Positions 36,395 to 45,083 of a stretch of DNA of 64,000 nt are shown here, one piece after another. A program made the translations under genes and the position numbers. Location: NCBI RefSeq assembly GCF_002727065.1, contig NZ_PDVP01000007.1:151607-215606 (forward strand). The letters are read 5' to 3'. Origin of the DNA: Zhengella mangrovi (lineage in GTDB: Bacteria; Pseudomonadota; Alphaproteobacteria; Rhizobiales; Rhizobiaceae). The notes beneath the pieces are model-generated. The model saw nothing but the letters and a program-made list of their open reading frames with translations. It was not told the origin of the DNA and searched no databases. How positions within the stretch are numbered: the stretch's first letter is position 1; each line of letters begins with the position of its first letter.

Positions 36395-37117
36395 GTGCTG
36401 GAACTGAAAGACCTCTATGGCGGCTACGGCAAGATCACGATCCTGAACGGGGTTTCGTTCAAGATCCCCAAGGCCACCATCACCACGGTGATCGGGCCGA
36501 ACGGGGCCGGCAAGTCGACCGTGTTCAAGGCGATCTTCGGCCTGCTGAACATCCACTCCGGGCAGATCCTGCTGGAGGGCCGGGACGTGACCGGGCAGAA
36601 GCCGCGCGACATGATCGGCCATGGCGTGACCTACGTGCCGCAGGGGCGCAACGTCGTGCCGCAGCTCTCCGTCTACCACAACCTGGAACTGGGCGGCATC
36701 ACCGCCGACGACCAGGACCGGGTGAAGCAGCGCATCGAGGTGGTCATGGACCAGTTCCCGATGCTGCGGCAGTTCCGCGACCGCAAGGCCATCGAACTGT
36801 CGGGCGGCCAGCAGAAGCAGCTGGAAGTGGCCCGGGCGCTGCTGCTCGATCCCAAGCTGATCCTGATCGACGAACCGTCCATCGGCCTGTCGCCGAACCT
36901 CGTGCAGGAGGTGTTCCGCACGCTGCAGCGCCTGCGCGACGAGGGCGTGACGATCCTGATGGTGGAACAGAACGCCAAGGCGGCGCTGGCCATGTCCGAC
37001 TTCGGCCTGGTGCTGGAACTCGGCCAGACGCGCATGCACGACAGGGCCGACACGCTGCTCAACGATCCCAAGGTCGGCCAGCTGTTCCTCGGCGGCCACA
37101 TGGAAGAAACCGACTGA
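36395..37117 (+). CDS. ABC transporter ATPase, LivF type
   Basis: A 240-residue ATP-binding subunit. Walker A GPNGAGKST is near residue 36, signature LSGGQQKQLEVARALL, Walker B LILIDEPSIGLSP, followed by MVEQNAKAAL. It starts with GTG three bases after the LivG stop and completes a five-component importer. The acyl-CoA dehydrogenase follows 24 bp later. Confidence 0.92.
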   Translation: MLELKDLYGGYGKITILNGVSFKIPKATITTVIGPNGAGKSTVFKAIFGLLNIHSGQILLEGRDVTGQKPRDMIGHGVTYVPQGRNVVPQLSVYHNLELGGITADDQDRVKQRIEVVMDQFPMLRQFRDRKAIELSGGQQKQLEVARALLLDPKLILIDEPSIGLSPNLVQEVFRTLQRLRDEGVTILMVEQNAKAALAMSDFGLVLELGQTRMHDRADTLLNDPKVGQLFLGGHMEETD

Positions 37118-37141
37118 CCCAACGACTGGAGAACGACCAAG

Positions 37142-38317
37142 ATGGATTTCCGGTTTTCCGACGAGCAACGGATGCTGGTCGAGACCGTTCGCGGCTTCAT
37201 CGCCAGCGAACTCGCACCGCTTGAAGACGAGATCGAACAGACCGGCGCGCTGCGCCCGGAGCTGGCCAGGGCGGTATTCGAAAAGTCGAAGGCGCTTGGC
37301 CTCTACGGGATGAACATTCCCGAGGAGCATGGCGGCGGCGGGCTTTCCGCGCTCGACACCATGTTGTGCGAGGAGCAGTTCGGCCACACGACCGACATCC
37401 TGATCCGTCGTGCCTTCGGCAATGTCTACGAGGTGCTGCTGGCCTGCCAGGGGCCGCAGGTGGATCGCTGGCTGAAGCCCGCCGTCTCGGGCGAACGGGT
37501 CTGCTCCATCGCGTTCACCGAGCCGGGAGCCGGGTCGGATGCCGCCGGCATCCGGACGCGGGCGCGCCGCGAGAACGGCAAGTGGATCCTGTCGGGCATG
37601 AAGCACTTCATTTCCGACGGCGCGTTCTCCGATTTCTTCGTCGTGACCGCGATCACCGATCCCGACAAGGGCCATCGCGGCATCTCCATGTTCCTCGTCG
37701 ACAAGGGAACGAAGGGGTTCACCGTCGGGCGGGACCAGCCGATGATGGGCATTCGCGGCACCAGCCACCTCGAACTGCATTTCGACGACGTGGAACTGAC
37801 CGACGAACACCTGCTCGGCGTCGAGGGGCAGGGACTGAAGCTCGCCCTTTCCGTGCTCGGCCGCGTGCGGCTGGCGCAGGTTGCGGCCCGCTCGGTCGGC
37901 AAGGCGACCAAGATCCTCAACATGACGGTCGACTATGCCAATGACCGGCACCAGTTCGGCCAGTCGCTGGGCGATTTCCAGATGGTGCAGCAGATGCTGG
38001 CCGACAGCGCCATCGAGATCAACGCGGCGCGGACCGCGCTGTGGGAATGCGCCGACCAGATCGACTCCGGGCTCGATCCGCGCGCCAAGATCTCCATGCT
38101 CAAGGTGCAGGCTTCCGAAACCCTGGGACGGGTGGTCGACCGCTCGATGCAGATCTTCGGCGGCATGGGCTTTTCCAAGGACCTGCCCATCGAGCGCTAC
38201 TATCGCGACGCCCGCATCTACCGCATTTTCGACGGTGCTTCGGAAATCCACCGCGGCGTTGTCGCCAAGGCGATGCTGAAGGGCGGCAAGTCGGTCTACG
38301 ATCCATGGGCGGCATGA
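37142..38317 (+). CDS. Acyl-CoA dehydrogenase
   Basis: A 391-residue FAD enzyme that introduces a 2,3-double bond into an acyl-CoA and passes electrons to ETF. Blocks seen are FTEPGAGSDAAGIRTRA (near residue 126), the FAD-binding MQIFGGMGFSKDLPIERYYRDARI, and YRIFDGASEIHRG, whose Glu is the expected catalytic base. The substrate may be a cyclic or branched acyl-CoA given the neighbours (inference). The stop overlaps the CoA-transferase start by ATGA. Confidence 0.9.
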   Translation: MDFRFSDEQRMLVETVRGFIASELAPLEDEIEQTGALRPELARAVFEKSKALGLYGMNIPEEHGGGGLSALDTMLCEEQFGHTTDILIRRAFGNVYEVLLACQGPQVDRWLKPAVSGERVCSIAFTEPGAGSDAAGIRTRARRENGKWILSGMKHFISDGAFSDFFVVTAITDPDKGHRGISMFLVDKGTKGFTVGRDQPMMGIRGTSHLELHFDDVELTDEHLLGVEGQGLKLALSVLGRVRLAQVAARSVGKATKILNMTVDYANDRHQFGQSLGDFQMVQQMLADSAIEINAARTALWECADQIDSGLDPRAKISMLKVQASETLGRVVDRSMQIFGGMGFSKDLPIERYYRDARIYRIFDGASEIHRGVVAKAMLKGGKSVYDPWAA

Positions 38318-39843
38318 TGGACAACAAGTTCATGACCGCGGCCGAGGCCGTGGCGCTGGTCCCCGATGGCGCGACCATCGGCCTGATCGGCGGTGGCGGC
38401 GGTCTCTGCGAGGCCATGGCCCTTCACGAGGCCATCGAGCGGCGCTTCCTCGACACGGGCCATCCGAAGGACATGACGCTGGTCCATGCGCTCGGCATCG
38501 GCAATCGCAAGGACACGGGCGTAAACCGCTTTGCCCACCACGGCATGGTGCGCAAGGTGATCGGCGGGCACTGGCCATGGTCGCCGCGCATGCAGCAGAT
38601 GGCGGCCAGGGACGAGATCGAGGCGCACGTGCTGCCGGGCGGTGTGGCCATGCAGCTGATGCGCGAGATCGCGGCGAAGCGGCCGGGCCTGTTCACCCAT
38701 GTCGGGCTTGGCACGTTCATCGATCCGCGCGTCGATGGCGGGCGGATGAACGGGGCGGCGAAGGACCCGCTGTGCGAAGTGGTGACCATCGGCGGGCAGG
38801 AGTACCTGCGCTACCTGCCGTTCAGCATGGACGCCTGCCTGCTCAAGGGCTCGATCGCCGATGACGAGGGCAATATCAGCCTCGACGAGGAGCCGGCGAA
38901 CGTGGACAGCTACGCCATGGCCGCTGCCGTGCACAATTGCGGCGGCGTGGTCATCGTGCAGGTTCGAGAAAAGGTGAAGGCCGGTGCGCTCGGCGCCCGG
39001 CAGGTGCGCATTCCCGGCGCACTGGTGGATGCCATCGTCGTGGATCCGGACCAGCGGCAGGGCTACGAGATCGTCTACGATCCGGCGATCTCCGGCCAGC
39101 AACGCGTGGCGGAAGCGGCGCCGCGGATGCCGGAATTTTCCATCCGCCGCATCGTCGCGGAGCGGGCCCGGCACGAGCTCTCCGACGGCGCCGTGATCAA
39201 CTACGGTTTCGGCATTCCCGACCAGGTGGCCAGCATCGTCGCGGCGCGCGGCGACCACGACCGCTACTACCAGACCATCGAGCACGGGACCTACGGCGGC
39301 ACGCTGCTGACGGGCACGCTGTTCGGCTATGCACGCAATGCCTCCTGCATGCTGGACGGTCCCTCTCAGTTCGATTTCTATTCCGGCGGCGGGCTGGACA
39401 TCGCCTTCCTCGGCTTCGGGCAGGTAGACCGGCATGGCAACGTGAACGCCTCCAAACTGGGTGGCGTGCCGGTGGGCCCTGGCGGGTTCATCGACATTGC
39501 CCAGAACGCGCGCAAGGTGGTGTTCTGCGGCACGTTCGACGCCAAGGGCACCGACATGGCCTCCGGAGACGGCCGGCTGTCGATCACGCGGCAGGGCGAG
39601 GTCCGCAAGTTCGTCGCGGACGTCGACCAGATCACGTTCTCCGGCGCCCAGTCGGTGGCCCAGGGACAGGAGGCGCTCTACGTCACCGAACGCTGCGTGT
39701 TCCGGCTGACCGGCAAGGGCCTGATGCTGACGGAAGTGGCGCCGGGGATCGATCCCGAGCGCGACGTGCTGCAGCAGATGGACTTCCGCCCGCTGGTGGC
39801 CGACGATCTGAAGACGATGGACACGGACTGCTTCACGGCCTGA
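38314..39843 (+). CDS. Fused acyl-CoA transferase (YdiF/propionate CoA-transferase type)
   Basis: A 509-residue single-chain CoA-transferase, with the alpha and beta halves that are separate in PcaIJ joined in one polypeptide. The first half has the CoA-binding GATIGLIGGGGGLCEAMALHEAIE. The second half has YQTIEHGTYGG, whose Glu forms the gamma-glutamyl-CoA intermediate, plus FDFYSGGGLDIAFLGFGQVD. It would exchange CoA between a short-chain donor and the acid processed by the adjacent acyl-CoA dehydrogenase. Two ATGs (38314 and 38317) are adjacent. Confidence 0.9.
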   Translation: MMDNKFMTAAEAVALVPDGATIGLIGGGGGLCEAMALHEAIERRFLDTGHPKDMTLVHALGIGNRKDTGVNRFAHHGMVRKVIGGHWPWSPRMQQMAARDEIEAHVLPGGVAMQLMREIAAKRPGLFTHVGLGTFIDPRVDGGRMNGAAKDPLCEVVTIGGQEYLRYLPFSMDACLLKGSIADDEGNISLDEEPANVDSYAMAAAVHNCGGVVIVQVREKVKAGALGARQVRIPGALVDAIVVDPDQRQGYEIVYDPAISGQQRVAEAAPRMPEFSIRRIVAERARHELSDGAVINYGFGIPDQVASIVAARGDHDRYYQTIEHGTYGGTLLTGTLFGYARNASCMLDGPSQFDFYSGGGLDIAFLGFGQVDRHGNVNASKLGGVPVGPGGFIDIAQNARKVVFCGTFDAKGTDMASGDGRLSITRQGEVRKFVADVDQITFSGAQSVAQGQEALYVTERCVFRLTGKGLMLTEVAPGIDPERDVLQQMDFRPLVADDLKTMDTDCFTA

Positions 39844-39883
39844 AACCCGGGACGGCAGCTGCCTGCACGAAAGGAAGACCCCG

Positions 39884-40324
39884 ATGAGCGGTGCCATTCA
39901 CGTCCTCAACGGACCAAACCTGAACCGGCTCGGCATGCGCGAGCCGGAGATCTACGGCAGGGTGACGCTGGCGGAGATCGAGGCATGGTGCCGGGCATCG
40001 ACCGATCGCGCGGTGGTGTTCCGGCAATCGAACTACGAGGGTGACATCGTCAGCTGGGTGCACGAGGCGATCGACGCGGGCGCCGCGGGTCTGATCATCA
40101 ACCCGGCCGGCCTGAGCTTCACGTCGGTTCCCGTCTACGATGCGCTGAAGATGTTTGCCGGCCCGGTCATCGAGCTGCACATTTCCAACATTCACCGGCG
40201 CGAGGAGGTCTATCACCGCTCGCTGGTTTCGAAGGTCGCCACCGCGGTCATTGCCGGGCTCGGTCCAAAGGGCTATCTCCATGCAATGAACGCCATGGCC
40301 GACCTGATCGAAGGCGGCCGCTGA
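39884..40324 (+). CDS. aroQ: Type II 3-dehydroquinate dehydratase (second copy, catabolic context)
   Basis: A 146-residue type II dehydroquinase. The active-site blocks are complete: LNGPNLNRLGMREPEIYG, FRQSNYEGDIVSWVHEA, INPAGLSFTSVPVYDAL and ELHISNIHRREEVYHRS. It differs clearly from the copy at 1974 outside the motifs. Its place immediately before 3-dehydroshikimate dehydratase (16 bp) indicates a catabolic job, dehydrating 3-dehydroquinate from quinate oxidation. Confidence 0.92.
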   Translation: MSGAIHVLNGPNLNRLGMREPEIYGRVTLAEIEAWCRASTDRAVVFRQSNYEGDIVSWVHEAIDAGAAGLIINPAGLSFTSVPVYDALKMFAGPVIELHISNIHRREEVYHRSLVSKVATAVIAGLGPKGYLHAMNAMADLIEGGR

Positions 40325-40340
40325 CAGAAAGTCCGCCGCC

Positions 40341-42236
40341 ATGAAAACAGCCATCGCCACCGTCTCGATTTCCGGTGATTTCCGCGAAAAGCTTGCCGCC
40401 ATCGCGGCGGCCGGTTTCGACGGGATCGAGATCTTCGAGAACGACTTCCTGGCGTTTGACGGCAGCCCGGCGGATGTCGGCCGGATGGTGCGGGATCACG
40501 GGCTGGAGCTTTGCCTGTTCCAGCCGTTCCGGGATTTCGAGGGCATGCCCGAGCCGCAGCGGGCGCGCGCCTTCGACCGCGCGGAGCGCAAGTTCGACCT
40601 GATGAACGAACTGGGCGTGGACCTGGTGCTGGTCTGCTCCAACTGTTCGCCGCTGTCGCTCGGCGGCATCGACCGGGCTGCCGACGATTTCGCCGAACTG
40701 GGCGAGCGGGCAGCCAGGAAGGGGGTCCGCGTCGGCTACGAGGCGCTGGCCTGGGGACGGCACGTCTCGGACCATCGCGACGCCTGGGAGATCGTGCGCC
40801 GTGCCGACCATTCCAATGTCGGGCTGATCCTCGACAGTTTCCACACGCTGGCGCGCAAGATCGACGTCAAGTCGATCCGGTCCATTCCCGGCGACCGCAT
40901 CTTCTTCGTGCAACTGGCCGACGCGCCGCTGATCGACATGGACCTGCTCTACTGGTCGCGCCATTTCCGCAACATGCCGGGCGAGGGCGATCTCGACGTC
41001 ACCGGCTTCATGCGCGCGGTGGCGGCCACCGGCTACGACGGCATGCTGTCGCTGGAAATCTTCAACGACCAGTTCCGCGGCGGCTCGCCGAAATCGATCT
41101 CCGTCGACGGCCACCGCTCGCTCGTCTACCTGATGGACCAGGTGCGCCGTGCCGAGCCCTCCATCGCCATCGACGTGCCGGCCATGCCGGACCGGATTGC
41201 CGTGTCGGGCGTGGAATTCGTCGAGTTCGCCGCCGATCACGGCGAGGCGGAGCAACTGGGCGCGCTTCTGCGCATGCTGGGTTTCGAGCTCTGCGGCCGC
41301 CATGTCTCCAAGGACGTCGACCTGTGGAAACAGGGCGGCATCAACATCGTCATCAACACCGAGCAGGAGGGATTTGCCCATTCCTCCTACCTCGTGCACG
41401 GCACTTCTGTCTGCGATATCGGCCTGAAGGTGGAGGACGCGGCGGCCACGGTGGAACGGGCGCGCGCACTTGGCGCGGAACCGTTCGAACAGCCGGTCGG
41501 CCCGGGCGAACTGAAGATCCCGGCCATTCGCGGCGTCGGCGGCGGCGTCATGCACTTCATCGACGAGAAGACCGAACTGGGCAAGGTCTGGGAGATCGAG
41601 TTCAACCGGGTGACGGGCGAGGAAAGCCCGGTGAGCGCGGGGCTTCAGCGCATCGACCACGTGGCGCAGACAATGAACTACGAGGAGATGCTGACCTGGC
41701 TGCTCTTCTACACGTCGATCTTCGCTACCCGGAAGACGCCGATGGTGGACGTGGTCGACCCGGCCGGACTGGTGCGCAGCCAGGCGATCGGCAACGACGA
41801 GGGCAGCCTGCGCATCACGCTCAACGGGGCGGAGAACCGCCGGACGCTGGCCGGCCATTTCATCGCGGAAAGCTATGGATCGGCGGTTCAGCACATCGCG
41901 TTTGAAAGCAGCAACATCTTCGGCACGCGAGAGGCGCTGTCTGCCAACGGCTTCACGCCGCTGGAGATTTCCCCGAACTACTACGACGATCTCGATGCCC
42001 GGTTCGGTCTCGACGACGACCTGCTGGAACGGCTGAGGGCCGGGAACATCCTCTATGACCGCGACGAGAACGGCGGGGAATATTTCCAGATCTACAGCCC
42101 GGTCTACGGCGAGGGCTTCTTCTTCGAGATCGTGGAACGGCGCGGCGGCTATAACGGCTACGGTGCCGCGAACGCGCAGTTCCGCATCGCCGCCCAGAAG
42201 CGGCACCTGCGCCCGAAGGGCATGCCGAAGCGCTAG
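40341..42236 (+). CDS. quiC: 3-Dehydroshikimate dehydratase, two-domain type (QuiC1-like)
   Basis: A 631-residue protein that converts 3-dehydroshikimate to protocatechuate. Residues 1-280 are a TIM barrel with likely metal ligands Glu (RVGYEALAWG), Asp and His (LILDSFHTLA), Gln (FFVQLAD) and Glu (MLSLEIFND). Residues 290-620 are a vicinal-oxygen-chelate domain related to 4-hydroxyphenylpyruvate dioxygenase, with its metal triad in RIDHVAQTM, VQHIAFESSN and GFFFEIVERRGGY. This fused form is known from Pseudomonas QuiC1. The product would enter the protocatechuate branch of the 3-oxoadipate pathway. It ends the plus-strand series; REP palindromes follow. Confidence 0.9.
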   Translation: MKTAIATVSISGDFREKLAAIAAAGFDGIEIFENDFLAFDGSPADVGRMVRDHGLELCLFQPFRDFEGMPEPQRARAFDRAERKFDLMNELGVDLVLVCSNCSPLSLGGIDRAADDFAELGERAARKGVRVGYEALAWGRHVSDHRDAWEIVRRADHSNVGLILDSFHTLARKIDVKSIRSIPGDRIFFVQLADAPLIDMDLLYWSRHFRNMPGEGDLDVTGFMRAVAATGYDGMLSLEIFNDQFRGGSPKSISVDGHRSLVYLMDQVRRAEPSIAIDVPAMPDRIAVSGVEFVEFAADHGEAEQLGALLRMLGFELCGRHVSKDVDLWKQGGINIVINTEQEGFAHSSYLVHGTSVCDIGLKVEDAAATVERARALGAEPFEQPVGPGELKIPAIRGVGGGVMHFIDEKTELGKVWEIEFNRVTGEESPVSAGLQRIDHVAQTMNYEEMLTWLLFYTSIFATRKTPMVDVVDPAGLVRSQAIGNDEGSLRITLNGAENRRTLAGHFIAESYGSAVQHIAFESSNIFGTREALSANGFTPLEISPNYYDDLDARFGLDDDLLERLRAGNILYDRDENGGEYFQIYSPVYGEGFFFEIVERRGGYNGYGAANAQFRIAAQKRHLRPKGMPKR

Positions 42237-42288
42237 GACTTCCGCTCCCCGTTGAGCCGCTGCCATGCTCCGGCGCGTTGTCCTCGCG

Positions 42289-42332
42289 TCATTCCTGGCG
42301 CGAGACCGGCCAGCACTTTCGCTGGAATTGCT
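42289..42332. repeat. REP-type palindrome, copy 3 (degenerate left arm)
   Basis: Same core as the copies at 1008 and 1058 (GAGACCGGCCAGCACTTTCGC here), right arm GCTGGAATTGCT intact, left arm ATTCCTGGCGCG altered. First of three tandem units after the quiC-like gene. Confidence 0.75.
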
Positions 42333-42342
42333 CTTGCCTTGC

Positions 42343-42387
42343 CGCAATTCCGGACGCGAAACCGGCCACCACTTTCGCTGGAATTGC
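42343..42387. repeat. REP-type palindrome, copy 4
   Basis: Arms GCAATTCCGG and CTGGAATTGC with core GCGAAACCGG...ACTTTCGC. Separated from copy 3 by a short CTCTTGCC-type spacer that recurs before copy 5. Confidence 0.85.
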
Positions 42388-42397
42388 TCTTGCCTGC

Positions 42398-42443
42398 CGC
42401 AATTCCGGACACGAAACCGGTGGCCACTTTCGCTGGAATTGCT
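42398..42443. repeat. REP-type palindrome, copy 5
   Basis: Arms CCGCAATTCCGG and CTGGAATTGC with core ACGAAACCGGTGGCCACTTTCG. With copies 3 and 4 it forms a BIME-like tandem cluster at the 3-prime end of the hydroaromatic operon. Confidence 0.85.
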
Positions 42444-42509
42444 GGAGACAGCCCGGCTGCTGTGAATAGCGTGCCGGACCGCAGGGCAGTTCCGGTGAAC
42501 GCTGGCCGC

Positions 42510-42716
42510 CTAGAGGGTGACAGGGGTCAGGATGCACTCGGTCTCCGCGCCGCCGAAGTCGGTGCAGCCGACGATGAGGATGTACTTGCCGACAACGCGA
42601 AATTCAGCGCGCTGATCGCGCTCGCTGTCCCGTCCGCCTGTGAAAGCAGGCCGCAGAAGGCCCGCGGTTCCCCTGCACGGCAGCACGATCTCGTGGCGTG
42701 ACCCGTTGACCGCCCG
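42510..42716 (-). other. Open frame of 68 codons continuing in frame after the TadG stop
   Basis: Directly after the TGA that ends TadG copy 2, the same frame stays open to a TAG at 42510. Its last third reads like real protein (FRVVGKYILIVGCTDFGGAE) with high third-position GC. There is no good start codon with a ribosome-binding site; a GTG inside it could give about 52 residues. It may be a remnant of another gene, a small separate gene or a readthrough tail. I recognise no family. Confidence 0.25.
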
Positions 42717-44036
42717 TCAGTTGATGATCTTCGGTTGCGAGATCATCTTCTCGAAGAGAGCGTTCATGGCCTCGGCAATCCCCTCGGTCGGGCTTACCTC
42801 GAAGAACAGGCCCGGGGACGCACAGCTTTCCATCCGGGCGCCGATCTCGCTTTCGAACGGCTTGATCCAGGTGTTGTACCAGCCGTTCGTCGGAAGCGGG
42901 TAATAGGACGTGTAGAGGATGGCGATCTTGACGCCGCGGTTCTTCAGGACATCGCAATAGGCCGTGTTGATCGGTTCCTGGCAACGGCCGCCCGTCGTTT
43001 TCTTCTGGCAAGACGAATTGTTGGAGTAGTCCGCAACGCCATCCGACACGAACAGGAGATATTTCAGCCTCGAGTTGGAGGTCGCCCCTGTCCCGACGGC
43101 AGAAATCTGCTTGTCCATCGCGTTCAGGGCCGCGTTGAAGTCCGTGTCCTGGTCGAAATTGTAGTTCTGGTACGGCACGGTCATGAGATCGACCGAGGTG
43201 GATGCCTTGGTCCGGATCTGGTCGAGATCGCCCGTCAGCTTGACCAGCCTCTGCAGCCCGGCCGCTTCGGCCTTCTCGCCAAAATGGTAGAGCGCCATGC
43301 GATACTGGTCGGTGTAGGTTTCCGTCGATTCCGCCTTGTCCATCATCTTGGCGGTGGCCTGGGCAACGACATCGATACGCATGGTGACCTTCAGCAATTT
43401 CGCCAGCGCGTAGTAGTCGGTAGCGTTGCTGGTCTCATGGCAGGCGAACGCGCACTTGTCCGGCGTGTTCTTGACCATCATGTCAATGTCGGCCTGCGTC
43501 GCGCCGAGACCCATCGACGGCGTATTGTCGAGCAGGAGATAGAAATCCGTGAAGGCCGGCGTCGAGTTCATCGCCGAGGCGGAGCCGGAGATGTCAACGC
43601 TCTTGACGCCGAGGATCTTCATGAACTCGGTCGGGACCGTCGCTTCAAAGTTGACGACCGCGGTGATGTCCCGCCCGTTTTTCGTGACCGATGGATCGAC
43701 CTTCGTCACGGCCGTTTTGGCATCGCCGGAGACTTCTGCCTCGAACAGTTTTTCGGCATCGTCGACACCGTCCTTGATGGTGCCGTCGTGCATCATCGAT
43801 CCGGCGGCGAAGAAGGCCGGTGAGGGGATGGCGACCGAACCGACGGCTGCGGCGTCGGCCGCCTGCTGCAGTTCCGTGCGGATCCGGTCAACCTGGAAGA
43901 AATCGAGCATCAGGCCGATGCCGCCGACAAGCGGAATGGCCAGCAGGCCGAACAGGATGCCGAAATTCCCGGAGCGATCCGTAAAAAAACGCCTGACCCG
44001 TGCTGCCATTCCCATTCTCACATGCTTTCGAACCAT
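42717..44036 (-). CDS. TadG-like pilus assembly protein with von Willebrand A domain (second copy)
   Basis: A 439-residue protein. It has the same N-terminal plan as the copy at 20119: FFTDRSGNFGILFGLLAIPLVGGIGLMLDF (membrane helix ~24-46) and then TELQQAADAAAVGSVA. The VWA domain starts near residue 165 with LLLDNTPSMGLGA, a D-x-T-x-S variant of the MIDAS motif, and has LLFVSDGVADYS later. Four cysteines near the C-terminus (SSCQKK, GRCQEP, TAYCDV, ESCASP) suggest disulfides in the periplasm. It stands alone with no tad genes. ATG at 44036 is used; internal ATGs at codons 8 and 10 are also possible. Confidence 0.83.
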   Translation of the reverse strand: MVRKHVRMGMAARVRRFFTDRSGNFGILFGLLAIPLVGGIGLMLDFFQVDRIRTELQQAADAAAVGSVAIPSPAFFAAGSMMHDGTIKDGVDDAEKLFEAEVSGDAKTAVTKVDPSVTKNGRDITAVVNFEATVPTEFMKILGVKSVDISGSASAMNSTPAFTDFYLLLDNTPSMGLGATQADIDMMVKNTPDKCAFACHETSNATDYYALAKLLKVTMRIDVVAQATAKMMDKAESTETYTDQYRMALYHFGEKAEAAGLQRLVKLTGDLDQIRTKASTSVDLMTVPYQNYNFDQDTDFNAALNAMDKQISAVGTGATSNSRLKYLLFVSDGVADYSNNSSCQKKTTGGRCQEPINTAYCDVLKNRGVKIAILYTSYYPLPTNGWYNTWIKPFESEIGARMESCASPGLFFEVSPTEGIAEAMNALFEKMISQPKIIN

Positions 44037-44210
44037 GACTGCGCGACATCCGGTGCAAGCGCAGCCTTGGAAGTCATAAATTTCAGATAGTTATTAAATT
44101 AGACTGAAAGGAAATCCTGGAGTTCTTGCCGTGCGCGCGCTCCGATTGGCCGATGCGAGCGAGGAGCGAAGTTCGTGTCTCCTGATGCGGCGATCTGCCG
44201 GGATATGGGG

Positions 44211-44969
44211 CTAGCCCAGGGTTCGCCGCAGGCCTTCCTGGACCTTGAGAAGTGCTGGCAGATAGTCATCCACCAGGCGGGATGCCTCGCCGGTGATCGC
44301 GGCCATGCCGATGTTGAGCGCGGCGACCGTGCTGCCCCGGCTGTTGACGACAGGAACCGCCAGGGACCGCAGGCCAAGTTCGACTTCCTGGTCGACCAAG
44401 CAGTAGCCAAGGGACCGCACCCGGATGACCGCGTCGAGGATCTCGGCCGGACCGGTCAGCGATCTGGACGTGCGCGGCGTGAGGTCCGACGCCTCGATGA
44501 CGGCCATCGCCTCCTCGTTCGTCAAGGTGGAGAGAAGCACCCGGCCCATCGACGTGCAATGGGCGGGCAGGCGCGAGCCCGGCATGAGGCCGATGGACAT
44601 CACCCGCCTTTGCGCCGCGCGGGCGATGTAGACGATATCGGCCGCGTCGAGGATCGAGACCGAGCAGGACTGGCCGATCTGGTCGGAAAGCTGGTCGAGC
44701 CATGGCTGCACGATCCTCGGAAGCGGCATGGCCGCCAGCGCCCCCATTCCAAGGCGCAGGGCGCGCGCGGTCAGGCTGAAGTACTTGCCATCGTAGTCGG
44801 CATAGCCCTGCGCGTTCAGGGTCAGCAGGCATCGCCGCGCCGTCGCGCGGTCGAGGCCGGTCATCGCGGACACGTCGCCGATGGCGAGCCGCGAATGTTC
44901 CGCGGTGAAGCATTCCAGGACCCGCAGGCCTTTCGCCAAGGACGCGATCGTGTCTGTCTTGTTCAGCAT
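44211..44969 (-). CDS. IclR-family regulator, PcaR/PcaU/PobR type
   Basis: A 252-residue IclR-family protein. Its helix-turn-helix region is LAIGDVSAMTGLDRATARRCLLTLNAQGYADYDGKYFSLTARALRLG, the form typical of the 3-oxoadipate pathway regulators (RATARR..L and YFSLT..L..LG). It is divergent from pcaIJ with 114 bp between the starts, which supports control of 3-oxoadipate CoA-transferase expression, probably with 3-oxoadipate or protocatechuate as effector (inference). The start may be the ATG at 44969 or a GTG at 44975; neither has a strong ribosome-binding site. Confidence 0.87.
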   Translation of the reverse strand: MLNKTDTIASLAKGLRVLECFTAEHSRLAIGDVSAMTGLDRATARRCLLTLNAQGYADYDGKYFSLTARALRLGMGALAAMPLPRIVQPWLDQLSDQIGQSCSVSILDAADIVYIARAAQRRVMSIGLMPGSRLPAHCTSMGRVLLSTLTNEEAMAVIEASDLTPRTSRSLTGPAEILDAVIRVRSLGYCLVDQEVELGLRSLAVPVVNSRGSTVAALNIGMAAITGEASRLVDDYLPALLKVQEGLRRTLG

Positions 44970-45013
44970 GCGCACAGGAGCGCGTCATTTTGAACAAATG
45001 TCAACATGCGCAC
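44967..45013. promoter_or_regulatory. Direct repeats in the IclR-pcaI divergent region, candidate operator
   Basis: CATGCGCAC occurs at 44967-44975 and again at 45005-45013, flanking the near-palindrome TTGAACAAATGTCAA at 44990-45004. PobR/PcaU-type regulators bind repeated 10-bp units. The left repeat covers the regulator start codon, which would allow autorepression. Confidence 0.5.
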
Positions 45014-45083
45014 GAATTGACTTGCCTTGGGCGGCATGGCGTGGATGACAGGAGAGGACGTTATCGACCGACAGGAGCCGTTC

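Noticed and set aside
42398..42443. The tandem repeats after the dehydratase gene as a CRISPR array
   Set aside because: There are only three units, each internally palindromic, with near-identical spacers of about 10 bp and no cas genes.
42717..44036. Degenerate MIDAS (D-x-T-x-S) as a sign of a TadG pseudogene
   Set aside because: The other TadG copy has the same D-x-T-x-S form and the rest of both proteins is intact, so the variant is normal for the family.
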